A DNA stretch of 64,000 nucleotides. Origin: Actinomycetaceae bacterium. Lineage in GTDB: Bacteria > Actinomycetota > Actinomycetes > Actinomycetales > Actinomycetaceae. Below, piece after piece: positions 1 to 8,862 of this stretch; the stretch's first letter is position 1, and each line of letters opens with the position of its first letter. The translations under genes were made by a program, and so were the position numbers. Below the pieces are notes generated by a model, which saw only the letters and a program-made list of their open reading frames with translations, was not told the origin of the DNA and made no database searches. The DNA lies in assembly GCA_030527545.1 (NCBI GenBank), contig JAUNAP010000002.1, positions 297,461-361,460 of the forward strand. The letters are read 5' to 3'.

Positions 1-1
1 G

Positions 2-511
2 CAGGTTTTCGATGAGGGGCGACTCACCGATGGCCAGGGGAGGACCGTCGATTTCAGAAACACGATTGTCATTATGACGTCGAACATTGGTTCTGGGCTT
101 TTGCTTGACGCCCAAGAGGATAAGGCCGCGCAACACGAGGCAGTCATGGCTGCCGTGAGGCGTTCTTTCAAACCGGAATTCCTCAACCGCCTCGACGAGA
201 TTGTTGTCTTCGATCCGCTCAGCGAATCGGAATTGTCGCGCATCGTCGATCTGCAGGTCGAGCGGCTGGCGCAGCGCCTGGCGCACAGGCGACTGGAGCT
301 CGATGTCGATGCCTCGGCGCGGCGCTGGCTCGTCAAGGCGGGCTACGATCCGGCCTACGGTGCGCGACCGCTCAAGAGGCTCATTCAGACGCACATCGGC
401 GATCAGCTGGCCCTCAAGCTCCTGGCCGGCGAGATCGCCGAAGGCCAGCGCGTACGCGTTGTTCGTGAGGATGTCGCGCCCGGAGAGAGGTTCCAACTTA
501 CCGTTCGGTAG
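2..511 (+). CDS. clpB: ATP-dependent chaperone ClpB, C-terminal part (cut by window edge)
   Basis: The reading frame is open from base 2, so the gene starts upstream of the window; 169 residues are visible. ClpB is a hexameric AAA+ disaggregase that rescues aggregated proteins with DnaK. The visible part is the end of the second AAA+ module: the sensor-1 region (VIMTSN), the FLNRLDE segment carrying the arginine finger, and the sensor-2 GARPLKR motif, followed by the short ClpB-type tail. The lead-in VFDEGRLTDGQGR and the tail ALKLLAGEI fit ClpB better than ClpA or ClpC, and no ClpP-binding loop is visible in this part. A strong hairpin follows at 606-655. Confidence 0.93.
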   Translation, partial: QVFDEGRLTDGQGRTVDFRNTIVIMTSNIGSGLLLDAQEDKAAQHEAVMAAVRRSFKPEFLNRLDEIVVFDPLSESELSRIVDLQVERLAQRLAHRRLELDVDASARRWLVKAGYDPAYGARPLKRLIQTHIGDQLALKLLAGEIAEGQRVRVVREDVAPGERFQLTVR

Positions 512-605
512 GGCTGGTCAGGCAACTGAATAGACCCGTCTAGACCACGCGCTAAACCTCACAGCTGGTTAATATGTTGCGAGGTGGTGAGAGGGCGGTA
601 AGCTT

Positions 606-655
606 GAGGTCGGGCCCCGCGTGTTCCGCTAAGTGGGCACGCCGGGTCCGACCTC
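606..655 (+). terminator. Hairpin downstream of clpB
   Basis: Two 18-base arms (606-623 and 638-655) pair with one mismatch and one G-U around a 14-base loop. No clear T-run follows. It lies between the clpB stop and the TetR-type gene and argues against starting that gene upstream of 747. Confidence 0.65.
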
Positions 656-746
656 GCTCTCTATCGTCGGGTTGGGAATGGTGGCGTGTGGGGTATATCA
701 TGTTTTCGGGGCTGCTCGAGGCGGTGCCTTGCTGAAGGGGGGGGAC

Positions 747-1760
747 ATGGCCGATTCGAAGCGTACAGGGGAACGTGGACCGTACGCGGGAGGCGTGGCT
801 CGCCGAGAGGCGATACTTGATGCGACGGTCGACATGATCGCCGAGGTGGGCTACCACGGCCTGTCGATGCGTGACGTCGCGCGCCGCGTCGGTATTTCTC
901 ACCCCGGCGTCATCTACCACTTCCCCTCAAAAGACGCGCTCCTCATGGCCGTCATTGAGCGCTACGAAGAACGGTCGAACTTCAAGGTCGAGGCCATGCG
1001 CGATATGGCCCCCTTCCACGTTTTCCAGACCTTTATCGAATTGGCTACCCAACTTGGCGAGTCCCACACCATCGTCGAGATGGAGTGCATGCTCGCCGTC
1101 GAGGCGTCCGCCGAGGTCCACCCGGCGCACGATCACTTCCAGGAACGCTTTGCAGGCCTCCAAGACATCTTGACCCAGGCCTTTGCCCAGCTCGAAACCG
1201 ACGGGATGCTCGTGGCCACGGCCGCGCCCCGCGAGCTCGCCTATCAGCTTCTTGCCCAGTGGTATGGGCTACAGATTCAGTGGCTCTACAACGACGCCGA
1301 CGTTCCGGTCAAAGCTGTTCTCACCCAAACGGTCCTCACCTCGCTCAATTTCGACAGGGACGGCGTGTTAGAAACCCTGTTGGACTCGCCCTTTGCTTCG
1401 CCCGAGGCGATCGCCATCGTCCAGAAGACGACCGGCAAGTCTTTGACGGACATGTTCGACGAGGGCCTACTCAGCCTCGAGGGTGGCAACCTCGAGCGTT
1501 ACGGTCTCGACGAGGTCCCTGCCGAGATCATCGACAAAATCGTGCGTTCGGGCATTCTCACCTCCGAAGACCTCGCTTACGCCCAGGAGCACAAGGGCTT
1601 TTCTATCGAGTTTCTCGGGCGCATGGTCGTCAACGGGGTTCTCGATGCCGACGAATACAAGACGCTCTCTGATCTCGGCATTGTCCCCGCGGAGGCCGTC
1701 GCCGCCCTCACGGCAGTCATGGCGGCGGGCGCGATGCAGGCAGCCCCGGCGAAGAAGTAG
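747..1760 (+). CDS. TetR/AcrR-family regulator with long C-terminal extension
   Basis: Predicted DNA-binding repressor of 337 residues. A TetR helix-turn-helix is clear at residues about 20-65 (AILDATVDMIAEVGYHGLSM, then ISHPGVIYHFPSKDALL). A ligand-binding helical domain follows to about residue 205. The last ~130 residues exceed the usual TetR length of 190-220 and form an acidic helical segment with repeated short IVRSGIL / MVVNGVL-like units that I do not recognise. I chose ATG 747 because a G-rich Shine-Dalgarno (AAGGGGGGGG) sits just upstream; the frame is open further up but runs through the clpB terminator. The serine hydrolase gene begins 6 bases after the stop, so the two may be co-transcribed. 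Target and ligand are unknown. Confidence 0.85.
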   Translation: MADSKRTGERGPYAGGVARREAILDATVDMIAEVGYHGLSMRDVARRVGISHPGVIYHFPSKDALLMAVIERYEERSNFKVEAMRDMAPFHVFQTFIELATQLGESHTIVEMECMLAVEASAEVHPAHDHFQERFAGLQDILTQAFAQLETDGMLVATAAPRELAYQLLAQWYGLQIQWLYNDADVPVKAVLTQTVLTSLNFDRDGVLETLLDSPFASPEAIAIVQKTTGKSLTDMFDEGLLSLEGGNLERYGLDEVPAEIIDKIVRSGILTSEDLAYAQEHKGFSIEFLGRMVVNGVLDADEYKTLSDLGIVPAEAVAALTAVMAAGAMQAAPAKK

Positions 1761-1766
1761 CCCCTC

Positions 1767-2576
1767 GTGGAGGCCGGTCCCCTTCCCGCCGCGGTCGCCG
1801 AGGCACTGCGTGCTTTCGACTTCCCCGTCGCCCTCGCCATCGTCGACGCAGACGGGTCGACGCGCGCCGGGGGCAATACGCAATCGATCTACCCCTGGAT
1901 GTCGGTGACGAAGCTCCTTACCGCCCGTATCGTTCTCGAGGCCGTTGACGCGGGGAAGCTGGACCTCGACGACGAGGTCGATGAGGGCGTCACCGTCGAG
2001 GAGACGCTCGCCCACGCGGGAGGACTCGGTCCAGACGGGGAACGTATCTGCGCGCCGCGAACCCGCCGGATCTATTCGAATGCGGGCTACGAGCGCCTGG
2101 GGGAGGCCGCTTCCTCGGTGCTGGGACGCCCTATCGCCGACCTGCTGACCGGTTACATGGTTGAGCTGGGCGCGCTCGTGGACTACACGACCTCGCCCGC
2201 ATGGGGTCTGTCGGGGGATCTGTCCTCGCTGGCGCGGTTGACGCGCGAGCTGGCCTGGCCCACCCGCATCGATCGGGGGCTCGACGCCGTTGCCACCCGC
2301 CCCGCTTGGCCGGGTCTGCCCGGGGTTCTGCCGGGGTATGGCCGTCACGACGATAACCTGTGGGGGTTGGGTCCGGAGATCAAGGGCGAGAAGCGTCCCC
2401 ACTGGATGGGAGTTGACCAGTCGGCCTCAGCCTTCGGGCATTTCGGGCAGTCGGGATCCTTCGTGTGGATCGATCGCTCGATCGGCCGCGCCGCCTGCTT
2501 CCTTGGCGCCGAGCCCTTCGGCGAGACTCACCGGCGCCTGTGGCCGGGTCTCAACGGGCTCGTGGCCGAGTGCTAG
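1767..2576 (+). CDS. Beta-lactamase-like serine hydrolase
   Basis: 269 residues from a GTG start 6 bases after the TetR-type gene. The fold signatures of class C beta-lactamase/esterase proteins are present: the SxxK nucleophile motif S46-V-T-K49, a Y103-S-N triad motif, and a late HFGQSG box equivalent to the KTG/HxG element. There is no obvious signal peptide, so it is likely a cytoplasmic esterase or amidase rather than a penicillin-binding protein. It is shorter than most members (350-400 residues). Its 3' end overlaps the end of the convergent xth gene by 4 bases. Substrate unknown. Confidence 0.8.
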   Translation: MEAGPLPAAVAEALRAFDFPVALAIVDADGSTRAGGNTQSIYPWMSVTKLLTARIVLEAVDAGKLDLDDEVDEGVTVEETLAHAGGLGPDGERICAPRTRRIYSNAGYERLGEAASSVLGRPIADLLTGYMVELGALVDYTTSPAWGLSGDLSSLARLTRELAWPTRIDRGLDAVATRPAWPGLPGVLPGYGRHDDNLWGLGPEIKGEKRPHWMGVDQSASAFGHFGQSGSFVWIDRSIGRAACFLGAEPFGETHRRLWPGLNGLVAEC

Positions 2577-3349
2577 TCGGCGATCTCGATGACGACAGGG
2601 ACGTGGTCGGAGGCACCCTTGCCTTTGCGCTCGTCGCGGTCGATCCGCACCGCTTCGACGCGCGCGGCAAGATCGGGCGAACACAGGGCGAAGTCGATGC
2701 GCATCCCCTCGTTTTTCGGGAAGCGTAGCTTCTGATAGTCCCAATAGGTGTAGCCCTCAGCGAGGGGCCGGGTCACTTCGGTGAGGCCCGCCGCGAGGAG
2801 CGATGCGAACGCTTCGCGTTCGGGGGCGCTCACGTGGGTGGAATCGGCGAAGGCCGCCATGTCCCACACGTCTTCGTCTCTGGGGGCGATGTTGAAGTCG
2901 CCAACGAGCGCCAGTTGAGCGTGAGGATCGGATGAGACGACGCCGGCTACGTGGTCGCGGAGCCGCTCGAGCCACGCGAGCTTGTAGGTCATGTGCGGAT
3001 CGTTCAATCCTCGCCCGTGGGGGACGTAGAGACTCCACACACGCACCCCGCCGCAGGTCGCCCCGATAGCGCGGGGCTCGAGCGCGTCTTTGAACAGCGG
3101 CTGGCCCTCGAAGCCTCGCTCGACGTCGGTGATGCCGATTCGCGAGACGATGGCGACCCCGTTCCACTGGTTGACGCCCCAGCAGGCGACCTCGTAACCG
3201 GCTTCCTCGAAGGGGCCGAAGGGAAACTGCTCGTCGCGACATTTGAGTTCTTGGAGGGCGAGGACGTCCAGGTCGTGCCGTTGGAGGACGGCGAGAATCC
3301 GGTCGATGCGGGTCCTCACCGAGTTGACGTTCCACGTGGCCATGCGCAT
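2573..3349 (-). CDS. xth: Exodeoxyribonuclease III (AP endonuclease)
   Basis: 258-residue Mg-dependent DNA repair nuclease of the exonuclease III/APE1 family, cutting 5' to abasic sites in base excision repair. Conserved motifs in order: TWNVNSVR with the metal-binding Asn, LQELKC with the catalytic Glu, SLYVPHGR, GDFNIAPRDEDVWD with the Asp/Asn pair, and the C-terminal SDHVPV Asp-His. Length matches the family. The start ATG lies 6 bases after a TAGGCT -10 element (minus strand 3361-3356), so it is probably translated from a leaderless mRNA; an internal ATG two codons on is also possible. Divergent from pyrE. Confidence 0.95.
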   Translation of the reverse strand: MRMATWNVNSVRTRIDRILAVLQRHDLDVLALQELKCRDEQFPFGPFEEAGYEVACWGVNQWNGVAIVSRIGITDVERGFEGQPLFKDALEPRAIGATCGGVRVWSLYVPHGRGLNDPHMTYKLAWLERLRDHVAGVVSSDPHAQLALVGDFNIAPRDEDVWDMAAFADSTHVSAPEREAFASLLAAGLTEVTRPLAEGYTYWDYQKLRFPKNEGMRIDFALCSPDLAARVEAVRIDRDERKGKGASDHVPVVIEIAD

Positions 3350-3355
3350 GCGCCC

Positions 3356-3361
3356 AGCCTA
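3356..3361 (-). promoter_or_regulatory. -10 element of leaderless xth promoter
   Basis: On the minus strand TAGGCT is followed by exactly 6 bases and then the xth ATG. This fits transcription starting at the A of the start codon. No -35 consensus is evident. Confidence 0.55.
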
Positions 3362-3383
3362 GCCGGGTGTGCGCCGGCGTGCC

Positions 3384-3389
3384 TAAGCT
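3384..3389 (+). promoter_or_regulatory. -10 element of leaderless pyrE promoter
   Basis: TAAGCT followed by 6 bases and the pyrE ATG at 3396. It lies back to back with the xth -10 box, 22 bases apart, forming a compact divergent promoter. Confidence 0.55.
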
Positions 3390-3395
3390 AGGGGC

Positions 3396-3971
3396 ATGCA
3401 CACGAATGACTCCCACAAGGCCCGCCTCGCCCAGCTCGTCAAAGAGCTCGCCGTCGTCCACGGCGATGTCACGCTCGCCTCGGGCAAGAAGTCGAGTTTC
3501 TATGTCGACATGCGCCGAGCGACCCTCCACCACGAGGCCGCCCCCCTCATCGGCCACGTCATGCTTGATCTCCTTGAGGAGGCCGGTTTCGCTCCCGACG
3601 ACATCGACGCCGTCGGTGGATTGACGATGGGGGCCGATCCGGTGGCGACCGCGATCCTGCACGCGGCGGCCTCGCGCGGCCTCGACGTCGACGCTTTCGT
3701 TGTGCGTAAGGAGGCGAAAGACCACGGGATGAAGCGGCTGGTCGAAGGGCCCGACGTTGCCGGCAAGCGCGTCGTCGTCCTCGAAGACACCTCGACGACG
3801 GGTGGTTCGCCGCTGCAGGCGGCCCGCACGCTCGAGGAAGCAGGGGCCACGGTGGTGGCGGTGGCCGTTATCGTCGATCGCGACACCGGGGCGCGCGAGC
3901 GTATCGAGGAGGCGGGCTACCCCTACTTCTCGGCCCTGGGCCTTACCGATCTTGGTCTTTCGGGGCGATAG
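3396..3971 (+). CDS. pyrE: Orotate phosphoribosyltransferase
   Basis: Transfers phosphoribose from PRPP to orotate, giving OMP in pyrimidine synthesis. 191 residues, normal length. The type I PRTase PRPP-binding loop is clear (VVVLEDTSTTGGSP), as is the flexible catalytic loop with basic residues (RKEAKDHGMKR). The N-terminal LVKELAVVHGDVTLASGKKS segment is typical of actinobacterial PyrE. No other pyr genes are adjacent. The SDR gene starts 10 bases later and is probably co-transcribed. Confidence 0.95.
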   Translation: MHTNDSHKARLAQLVKELAVVHGDVTLASGKKSSFYVDMRRATLHHEAAPLIGHVMLDLLEEAGFAPDDIDAVGGLTMGADPVATAILHAAASRGLDVDAFVVRKEAKDHGMKRLVEGPDVAGKRVVVLEDTSTTGGSPLQAARTLEEAGATVVAVAVIVDRDTGARERIEEAGYPYFSALGLTDLGLSGR

Positions 3972-3981
3972 GAGGCGCGAG

Positions 3982-4755
3982 ATGGGAACGGCGCTCGTGA
4001 CGGGGGCCAGCTCCGGGCTGGGGGAGGCCTTTGCGGAGGTTCTGGCTTCGCGTGGTCACAGGGTCGTGCTCGTCGCTCGCCGGCGAGCCCGGCTCGAGGC
4101 GCTAGCGCGCCGGCTCGAAGATGACTACGGCGTCGACACCGAGGTGCTCGTCGCTAACGTGGGAACGGAAGAGGGCCTGGCGAGCGTCTCCGCGCGGATC
4201 GGTGCAACCCCCCATCCGGTTGGTCTGCTCGTCAACAATGCCGGCTTTGGGCTCGGCCAGCCCTTCGTGGGGGGCGACCTGGCGAGGGAGCAAGCTGCCC
4301 TCGACGTCATGGTGCGCGCCGTCCTCGTTCTCACCCACTGCGCCGCCAAACACATGGCCGCGCGCGGGCGCGGGGGCATCATCAACGTCTCCTCGATCGC
4401 GGCTGGGACAGCCATGGGTACCTACGCCGCCCACAAGACCTGGGTCAATGCCTTTTCGGAGGCGATCGCGGGAGAACTGAGGCCCCGCGGGGTACGCGTT
4501 GTCAGCCTGCGTCCGGGAACGATCGCAACGGAGTTTTGGGAAGGGATCGGTCAAGACAGCGAGAAGGTCGCGACGCCGCTCATGCTTTCGGCCCGCCGGG
4601 TTGCCCGCTCGGCTCTCGCCGCGCTCGACGCCGGGCGTGTGACGTGCGTTCCCGCCTGGCAGTATCGCCTCATCGACGCGGTGAGGGCGAAGGCCCCACG
4701 CGGCATCGTGCGGGCGGTGACGTATGCGCTCCACGATCGCCGTTTCCATCTGTGA
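3982..4755 (+). CDS. Short-chain dehydrogenase/reductase
   Basis: 257-residue NAD(P)-dependent oxidoreductase with a Rossmann fold. It shows the TGASSGLG cofactor motif at the N terminus, the NNAG motif, a catalytic Ser in NVSS and the YxxxK pair as YAAHK. I start it at ATG 3982, behind GGAGG, although the frame is open back into pyrE. R-R after the second strand (VARRRARLEAL) suggests NADPH preference, which is inference. Resembles the DltE/YqjQ-like classical SDRs; substrate unknown. Confidence 0.88.
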   Translation: MGTALVTGASSGLGEAFAEVLASRGHRVVLVARRRARLEALARRLEDDYGVDTEVLVANVGTEEGLASVSARIGATPHPVGLLVNNAGFGLGQPFVGGDLAREQAALDVMVRAVLVLTHCAAKHMAARGRGGIINVSSIAAGTAMGTYAAHKTWVNAFSEAIAGELRPRGVRVVSLRPGTIATEFWEGIGQDSEKVATPLMLSARRVARSALAALDAGRVTCVPAWQYRLIDAVRAKAPRGIVRAVTYALHDRRFHL

Positions 4756-4780
4756 TCGGGTGGGCTCGGCGAGGCTTCGC

Positions 4781-4786
4781 TAGGGT
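4781..4786 (+). promoter_or_regulatory. -10 element of leaderless HAD-gene promoter
   Basis: TAGGGT, 6-base spacer, then ATG at 4793. The spacer GGAGGC could also act as a very close Shine-Dalgarno, so leaderless use is not certain. Confidence 0.5.
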
Positions 4787-4792
4787 GGAGGC

Positions 4793-5620
4793 ATGAGCGA
4801 GAAGTCCTCGAAGGAATCACAGCAGACTCATGACAAGCCGGTCGAAGCCTGGCTGACCGATATGGACGGCGTCCTCGTTCACGAGGAGGAGGCGCTGCCG
4901 GGTGCGAAGGAGTTCTTGTCGGCGCTCGCTGACAACGACGTGCCCTACCTCGTTTTGACGAACAATTCGATTTTCACAACGCGCGATCTTGCCGCCCGCT
5001 TGCATCGGTGTGGGCTCGAGGTCCCCGAGGACCGGATCTGGACCTCGGCGCTGGCGACGGCGGAGTTTTTGAAAATCCAGTCACCGGAAACATCGGTGAT
5101 GGCTGTCGGTGAGGCCGGATTGACGACTGCACTGTACACCGCCGGATTCACGATGACGACGTCCGATCCCGAATACGTCGTCTTGGGAGAGACTCGTTCC
5201 TACGATTTTCAAACGATCACGCAGGCGATCCGACTCATCAACAGGGGGGCGAAGTTCATCGCCACGAACCCGGACGCGACGGGACCTAGCTCCCAAGGGG
5301 TGCTGCCGGCAACGGGCGCGGTCGCGGCGATGGTGACGAAAGCAACGGGCAAACAGCCCTATTTCGTCGGCAAACCCAGCCCCATCATGATCCGCGGTGG
5401 CCTCAACAAGCTCGGGGCGCACTCGGAGACGACGGCTCTCGTCGGTGACCGCATGGACACCGACATTCAGGCCGGCATCGAGACGGGCCTGCGCTCCTAC
5501 CTCGTGTTGTCTGGGTCGACGAAAGAGAGCGAGATCGAGCGCTTCCCCTTCCGTCCGGGCGGGGTTTACGAGTCGATCGCCGATCTCGTTGAGATCGTCG
5601 AGGAACACGCCAAGGCATGA
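4793..5620 (+). CDS. NagD-like HAD superfamily phosphatase (subfamily IIA)
   Basis: 275 residues. HAD motif I is DMDGVL, motif II the TNNS following a cap-entry segment, motif III the Lys in GKPSP, and motif IV GDRMDTD. The large cap between motifs II and III is typical of the NagD/4-nitrophenyl phosphatase group, which dephosphorylates small phosphomonoesters such as nucleotides or sugar phosphates. The start overlaps a probable leaderless promoter. The 3' end overlaps the methyltransferase gene by 4 bases (ATGA), indicating coupling. Substrate cannot be told from sequence. Confidence 0.9.
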   Translation: MSEKSSKESQQTHDKPVEAWLTDMDGVLVHEEEALPGAKEFLSALADNDVPYLVLTNNSIFTTRDLAARLHRCGLEVPEDRIWTSALATAEFLKIQSPETSVMAVGEAGLTTALYTAGFTMTTSDPEYVVLGETRSYDFQTITQAIRLINRGAKFIATNPDATGPSSQGVLPATGAVAAMVTKATGKQPYFVGKPSPIMIRGGLNKLGAHSETTALVGDRMDTDIQAGIETGLRSYLVLSGSTKESEIERFPFRPGGVYESIADLVEIVEEHAKA

Positions 5621-6231
5621 GCGGGGGCGTGGGGCCCTGGCCGGGCGGGCCCGACGCCTGGCCCGTGGGCGACCACTACGATCCGGTTCTCCTCGCCGAG
5701 GGCGATCACCGCAACGTGGAGGATCGCTTCCGCTATTGGCGCCGTGATGCGGTCCGCGACTTCCTCGATCGCGAGCGTCACGGCTTCCACGTGGCCATCG
5801 AGAACCTCGATCACGATTTCAATATCGGCTCGATCGTGCGTTCAGCGAATGCCTTCGGCGCCGCGGAAGTGCACATCGTCGGGCGAAGGCGGTGGAATCG
5901 GCGCGGCGCCATGGTCACCGACCGCTACCAGCACGTCGATCACTTCGGCGACGCCGAAACGTTCGCGCACTGGTGCTCTACCACGGGCCTGCCCATCGTT
6001 GCCATTGATAATGTCGAGGACTCGCGTCCCCTGGAGAGGGCGAGGCTGCCCGAAAGGTGCGTGCTCGTCTTCGGGTCGGAAAACTCCGGGATCAGCGAGG
6101 AACTTCGCTCTCGCGCGGACGCGACCTATCACATCAGCCAGTACGGATCGACGCGTTCGATCAATGTAGGCGCAGCCGCCGCGGTGGCCATGTACCACTG
6201 GGTGCTCGCCCATGCGCGCCCGCGCGGATAG
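5617..6231 (+). CDS. SpoU/TrmH-family RNA 2'-O-methyltransferase
   Basis: 204 residues with the three SPOUT motifs: motif 1 around NIGSIVRSANAFG (catalytic Arg), motif 2 VLVFGSENSGIS, and motif 3 STRSINVGAAAAVAMY. It is a knotted, SAM-dependent 2'-O-ribose methyltransferase acting on tRNA or rRNA. It lacks an N-terminal L30e-like substrate-binding domain, so it is closest to the short TrmH-like forms. Start ATG overlaps the upstream stop. The exact RNA target is unknown. Confidence 0.88.
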   Translation: MSGGVGPWPGGPDAWPVGDHYDPVLLAEGDHRNVEDRFRYWRRDAVRDFLDRERHGFHVAIENLDHDFNIGSIVRSANAFGAAEVHIVGRRRWNRRGAMVTDRYQHVDHFGDAETFAHWCSTTGLPIVAIDNVEDSRPLERARLPERCVLVFGSENSGISEELRSRADATYHISQYGSTRSINVGAAAAVAMYHWVLAHARPRG

Positions 6232-6337
6232 CACCCGGCAAGTGGGGGCGCGTTTCGGGACTCATGTCCTCGCGACCGCCCGGCCGCTGTGAGACAATGG
6301 GCACCGTCCAGCAAGTTTCGCGAATGAGGAGGCACAC

Positions 6338-7363
6338 GTGCCAGTCGCAACCCCTGATGTGTACAACGAGATGCTCGATCGCGCAAAGAAGGGCGTCTTC
6401 GCCTACCCCGCGATCAACGTCACCTCGTCCCAGACGGCCACGGCCGCGCTGCGCGGTTTCGCCGAGGCCGAGTCCGACGGCATCATCCAGGTCTCGGTCG
6501 GTGGCGCCGAATACCTGTCCGGCTCCACGGTGAAGGATCGCGTCGCCGGCTCGCTCGCCCTCGCGGCCTACGTGCGTGAGGTCGCCAAGAACTACAACGT
6601 GACGGTTGCGCTCCACACCGACCACTGCGCCAAGCAGAACATCGACAGCTGGATCCGTCCGCTCATGGAGCTGGAGGCCGAAGAGGTCAAGGCCGGTCGC
6701 CTGCCGATGTTCCAGTCGCACATGTGGGATGGCTCGGCGGTGCCGCTGGAGGAGAACCTCCAGATCGCCCAGGAGCTCCTCGAGCTGTCGCAGAAGGCCA
6801 ACACGATCCTCGAGGTCGAGATCGGCGTCGTCGGCGGCGAGGAAGACGGCGTGTCCAACGAGATCAACGAGAAGCTCTACACGACGCCCGAAGACGGCAT
6901 CAAGACCGCCGAGGCTCTGGGCCTGGGCGAGCGCGGCCGCTACCTGACGGCCCTCACGTTCGGTAACGTTCACGGCGCCTACAAGCCGGGCTTCGTCAAG
7001 CTGCGCCCCGAGATCCTGGGCGAGATCCAGGAGAAGGTCGGCGAGAAGTTCAACGCCGGTAACCGCCCGTTTGACCTCGTCATGCACGGCGGGTCGGGTT
7101 CGACCGCCGAAGAGATCGCGACCGCGGTGAAGAACGGTGTCATCAAGATGAACGTCGATACCGACACGCAGTACGCGTTCTCTCGTCCGGTCGTTGAGCA
7201 CATGTTCAAGAACTACGACGGCATGCTCAAGATCGACGGCGAGGTCGGCAACAAGAAGATGTACGACCCGCGCACGTGGGGCAAGGCCGCCGAGACCGGC
7301 ATGGCCGCCCGCGTCGTCGAGGCCTGTGAGCGCCTCGGTTCCGCCGGTACGCGCATGAAGTAG
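6338..7363 (+). CDS. fba: Fructose-bisphosphate aldolase, class II
   Basis: Zn-dependent glycolytic aldolase splitting fructose-1,6-bisphosphate, 341 residues. The zinc/catalytic segment ALHTDHCAK, the second zinc-ligand region GNVHGAYKPG and the phosphate-binding VMHGGSGS loop are all present, in the class IIA (FbaA) style. The GTG start lies 7 bases after GAGGAGG. It stands alone between the methyltransferase gene and a terminator hairpin at 7381-7412, so it is probably monocistronic. Highly biased codons (mostly GTC, CTC, AAG, GAC) suggest strong expression. Confidence 0.97.
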   Translation: MPVATPDVYNEMLDRAKKGVFAYPAINVTSSQTATAALRGFAEAESDGIIQVSVGGAEYLSGSTVKDRVAGSLALAAYVREVAKNYNVTVALHTDHCAKQNIDSWIRPLMELEAEEVKAGRLPMFQSHMWDGSAVPLEENLQIAQELLELSQKANTILEVEIGVVGGEEDGVSNEINEKLYTTPEDGIKTAEALGLGERGRYLTALTFGNVHGAYKPGFVKLRPEILGEIQEKVGEKFNAGNRPFDLVMHGGSGSTAEEIATAVKNGVIKMNVDTDTQYAFSRPVVEHMFKNYDGMLKIDGEVGNKKMYDPRTWGKAAETGMAARVVEACERLGSAGTRMK

Positions 7364-7380
7364 CGCGAACGCTGTGCACT

Positions 7381-7412
7381 CGGGCGGGGAAACCTCACGG
7401 TCTCCCCGCCCG
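7381..7412 (+). terminator. Rho-independent-like terminator of fba
   Basis: CGGGCGGGGA pairs perfectly with TCCCCGCCCG (10 bp) around a 12-base loop, 17 bases after the fba stop. The T-run is poor, as is common in high-GC actinobacteria. Confidence 0.75.
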
Positions 7413-7482
7413 ATGCTTATCTGTCAACGGGCGCGGGCGTTATTCTGATGATGGCCCCGCAATCGACGACGAGAGGATACCC

Positions 7483-8862
7483 ATGAGCGCTCACGGCCTG
7501 GAAGCGGCCACCGCAAAGATGCGCGACGCCGGAGTTGCCGAAGCAGCGATTAACGTCTTTGCCCACTACTACCATCAGCTCGAGAACGGCTCGTCGGGGC
7601 TCATCCCGGAGGCGAGCGTCGAACCCTTGAGGGAGGTTGCCGACGCCGAGGCGCTGTCCTTTAGCGAGGAGGAGGCCCGCGACGCGCTTTCGAAGACGGT
7701 TATGGTCAAGCTCAACGGCGGGCTGGGCACGTCGATGGGCATGGACAAGCCCAAGTCGATGCTGCCGGTGCGCGACGGGTTGAGCTTCTTCGACATCATC
7801 TGCCGGCAGGTGCTCGCCGCCCGGCGCCGCTACGGGGTCTCGATGCCGCTGCTGTTCATGAACTCGTTCAACACGCGCGACGAAACGCTTGCCGCGTGCG
7901 AGCGCTACCCGCAGATCCGCGTCGATTCTCTGCCGATCGACTTCGTACAAAACCAGGAGCCGAAGCTCGACGCCGCGAGTTTAGAGCCGGTGGTGTGGCC
8001 CGACAACCCGCACCTGGAATGGTGCCCGCCGGGGCATGGCGACATTTACGTGGCGCTGTTGGCCACGGGCATCCTCGACCACCTCATCGACGCCGGGTAT
8101 CGCTACATGTTCACCTCCAACGCCGACAACCTGGGTGCGACCCCGTCGGCGCAGATTGCCGCGTGGTTCGCCGCGTCGGGTGCGGCGTACGCGCCCGAGG
8201 TGACCCTGCGGACCGTCACCGACCTCAAGGGCGGCCACATCGTGAGGCGTAAGTCGGACGGGCATCTCATCTTGCGCGAAACAGCCCAGATCAGCGACGA
8301 CGAGATGCACTACTTCACCGACGCCGAACGCCACCCTTACACCCACACGAATAACCTGTGGCTCGATCTGGTCAAGCTGCGCGAGCTTCTTCGCGAACGC
8401 GACGGGGTGTTGGGGATGCCCCTCATCGTTAATCGAAAGACAGTCGACCCGACCGACCCGGACTCGACACCGGTCGTACAGCTGGAGACGGCGATGGGAG
8501 CGGCCGTCGAGGTGTTCGATGATTCGTCCGCCATAGCGGTGCCGCGTTCGCGTTTCCTGCCGGTCAAGACGACCGCGGAGCTCACGCTCGTGCGTTCCGA
8601 CCTCTACGAGCTCACCGACGACTACCACCTCGTCAAGGTGGCGGAGGCGACCCCGGATATCCGGCTCGATAAGCGCTACTACAAGACGATCGGCGACTAC
8701 GAGAAGCGCTTCGCCAACGGCGTGCCCTCGCTGGCGCGCGCAAGCGCCCTCGTCGTCGAGGGCGACTGGACGTTTGGATCCAACGTCACGGTCGTCGGAG
8801 ACGCCCACCTCGCCGATCCCGGCCACCCGGCAACCGTCAACGAAGGAGAAACGCTGTCATGA
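7483..8862 (+). CDS. UTP-glucose-1-phosphate uridylyltransferase, UDPGP (eukaryotic-like) family
   Basis: 459 residues. Makes UDP-glucose from UTP and glucose-1-phosphate. The family signature LNGGLGTSMGMDKPKS is intact with both nucleotide-binding Gly-rich and Lys residues, and later segments GHGDIY, NADNLGA and LRETAQ match UDPGP-type enzymes rather than bacterial GalU. The start follows GAGAGGAT. The 3' end overlaps the next gene by 4 bases. UDPGP-type UGPases are known from other actinobacteria such as bifidobacteria. Confidence 0.92.
   Translation: MSAHGLEAATAKMRDAGVAEAAINVFAHYYHQLENGSSGLIPEASVEPLREVADAEALSFSEEEARDALSKTVMVKLNGGLGTSMGMDKPKSMLPVRDGLSFFDIICRQVLAARRRYGVSMPLLFMNSFNTRDETLAACERYPQIRVDSLPIDFVQNQEPKLDAASLEPVVWPDNPHLEWCPPGHGDIYVALLATGILDHLIDAGYRYMFTSNADNLGATPSAQIAAWFAASGAAYAPEVTLRTVTDLKGGHIVRRKSDGHLILRETAQISDDEMHYFTDAERHPYTHTNNLWLDLVKLRELLRERDGVLGMPLIVNRKTVDPTDPDSTPVVQLETAMGAAVEVFDDSSAIAVPRSRFLPVKTTAELTLVRSDLYELTDDYHLVKVAEATPDIRLDKRYYKTIGDYEKRFANGVPSLARASALVVEGDWTFGSNVTVVGDAHLADPGHPATVNEGETLS

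Noticed and set aside
633..746. Upstream extension of the TetR-type gene to an ATG at 633
   Set aside because: The added codons run through the clpB terminator hairpin and lack family similarity; ATG 747 has a strong Shine-Dalgarno.
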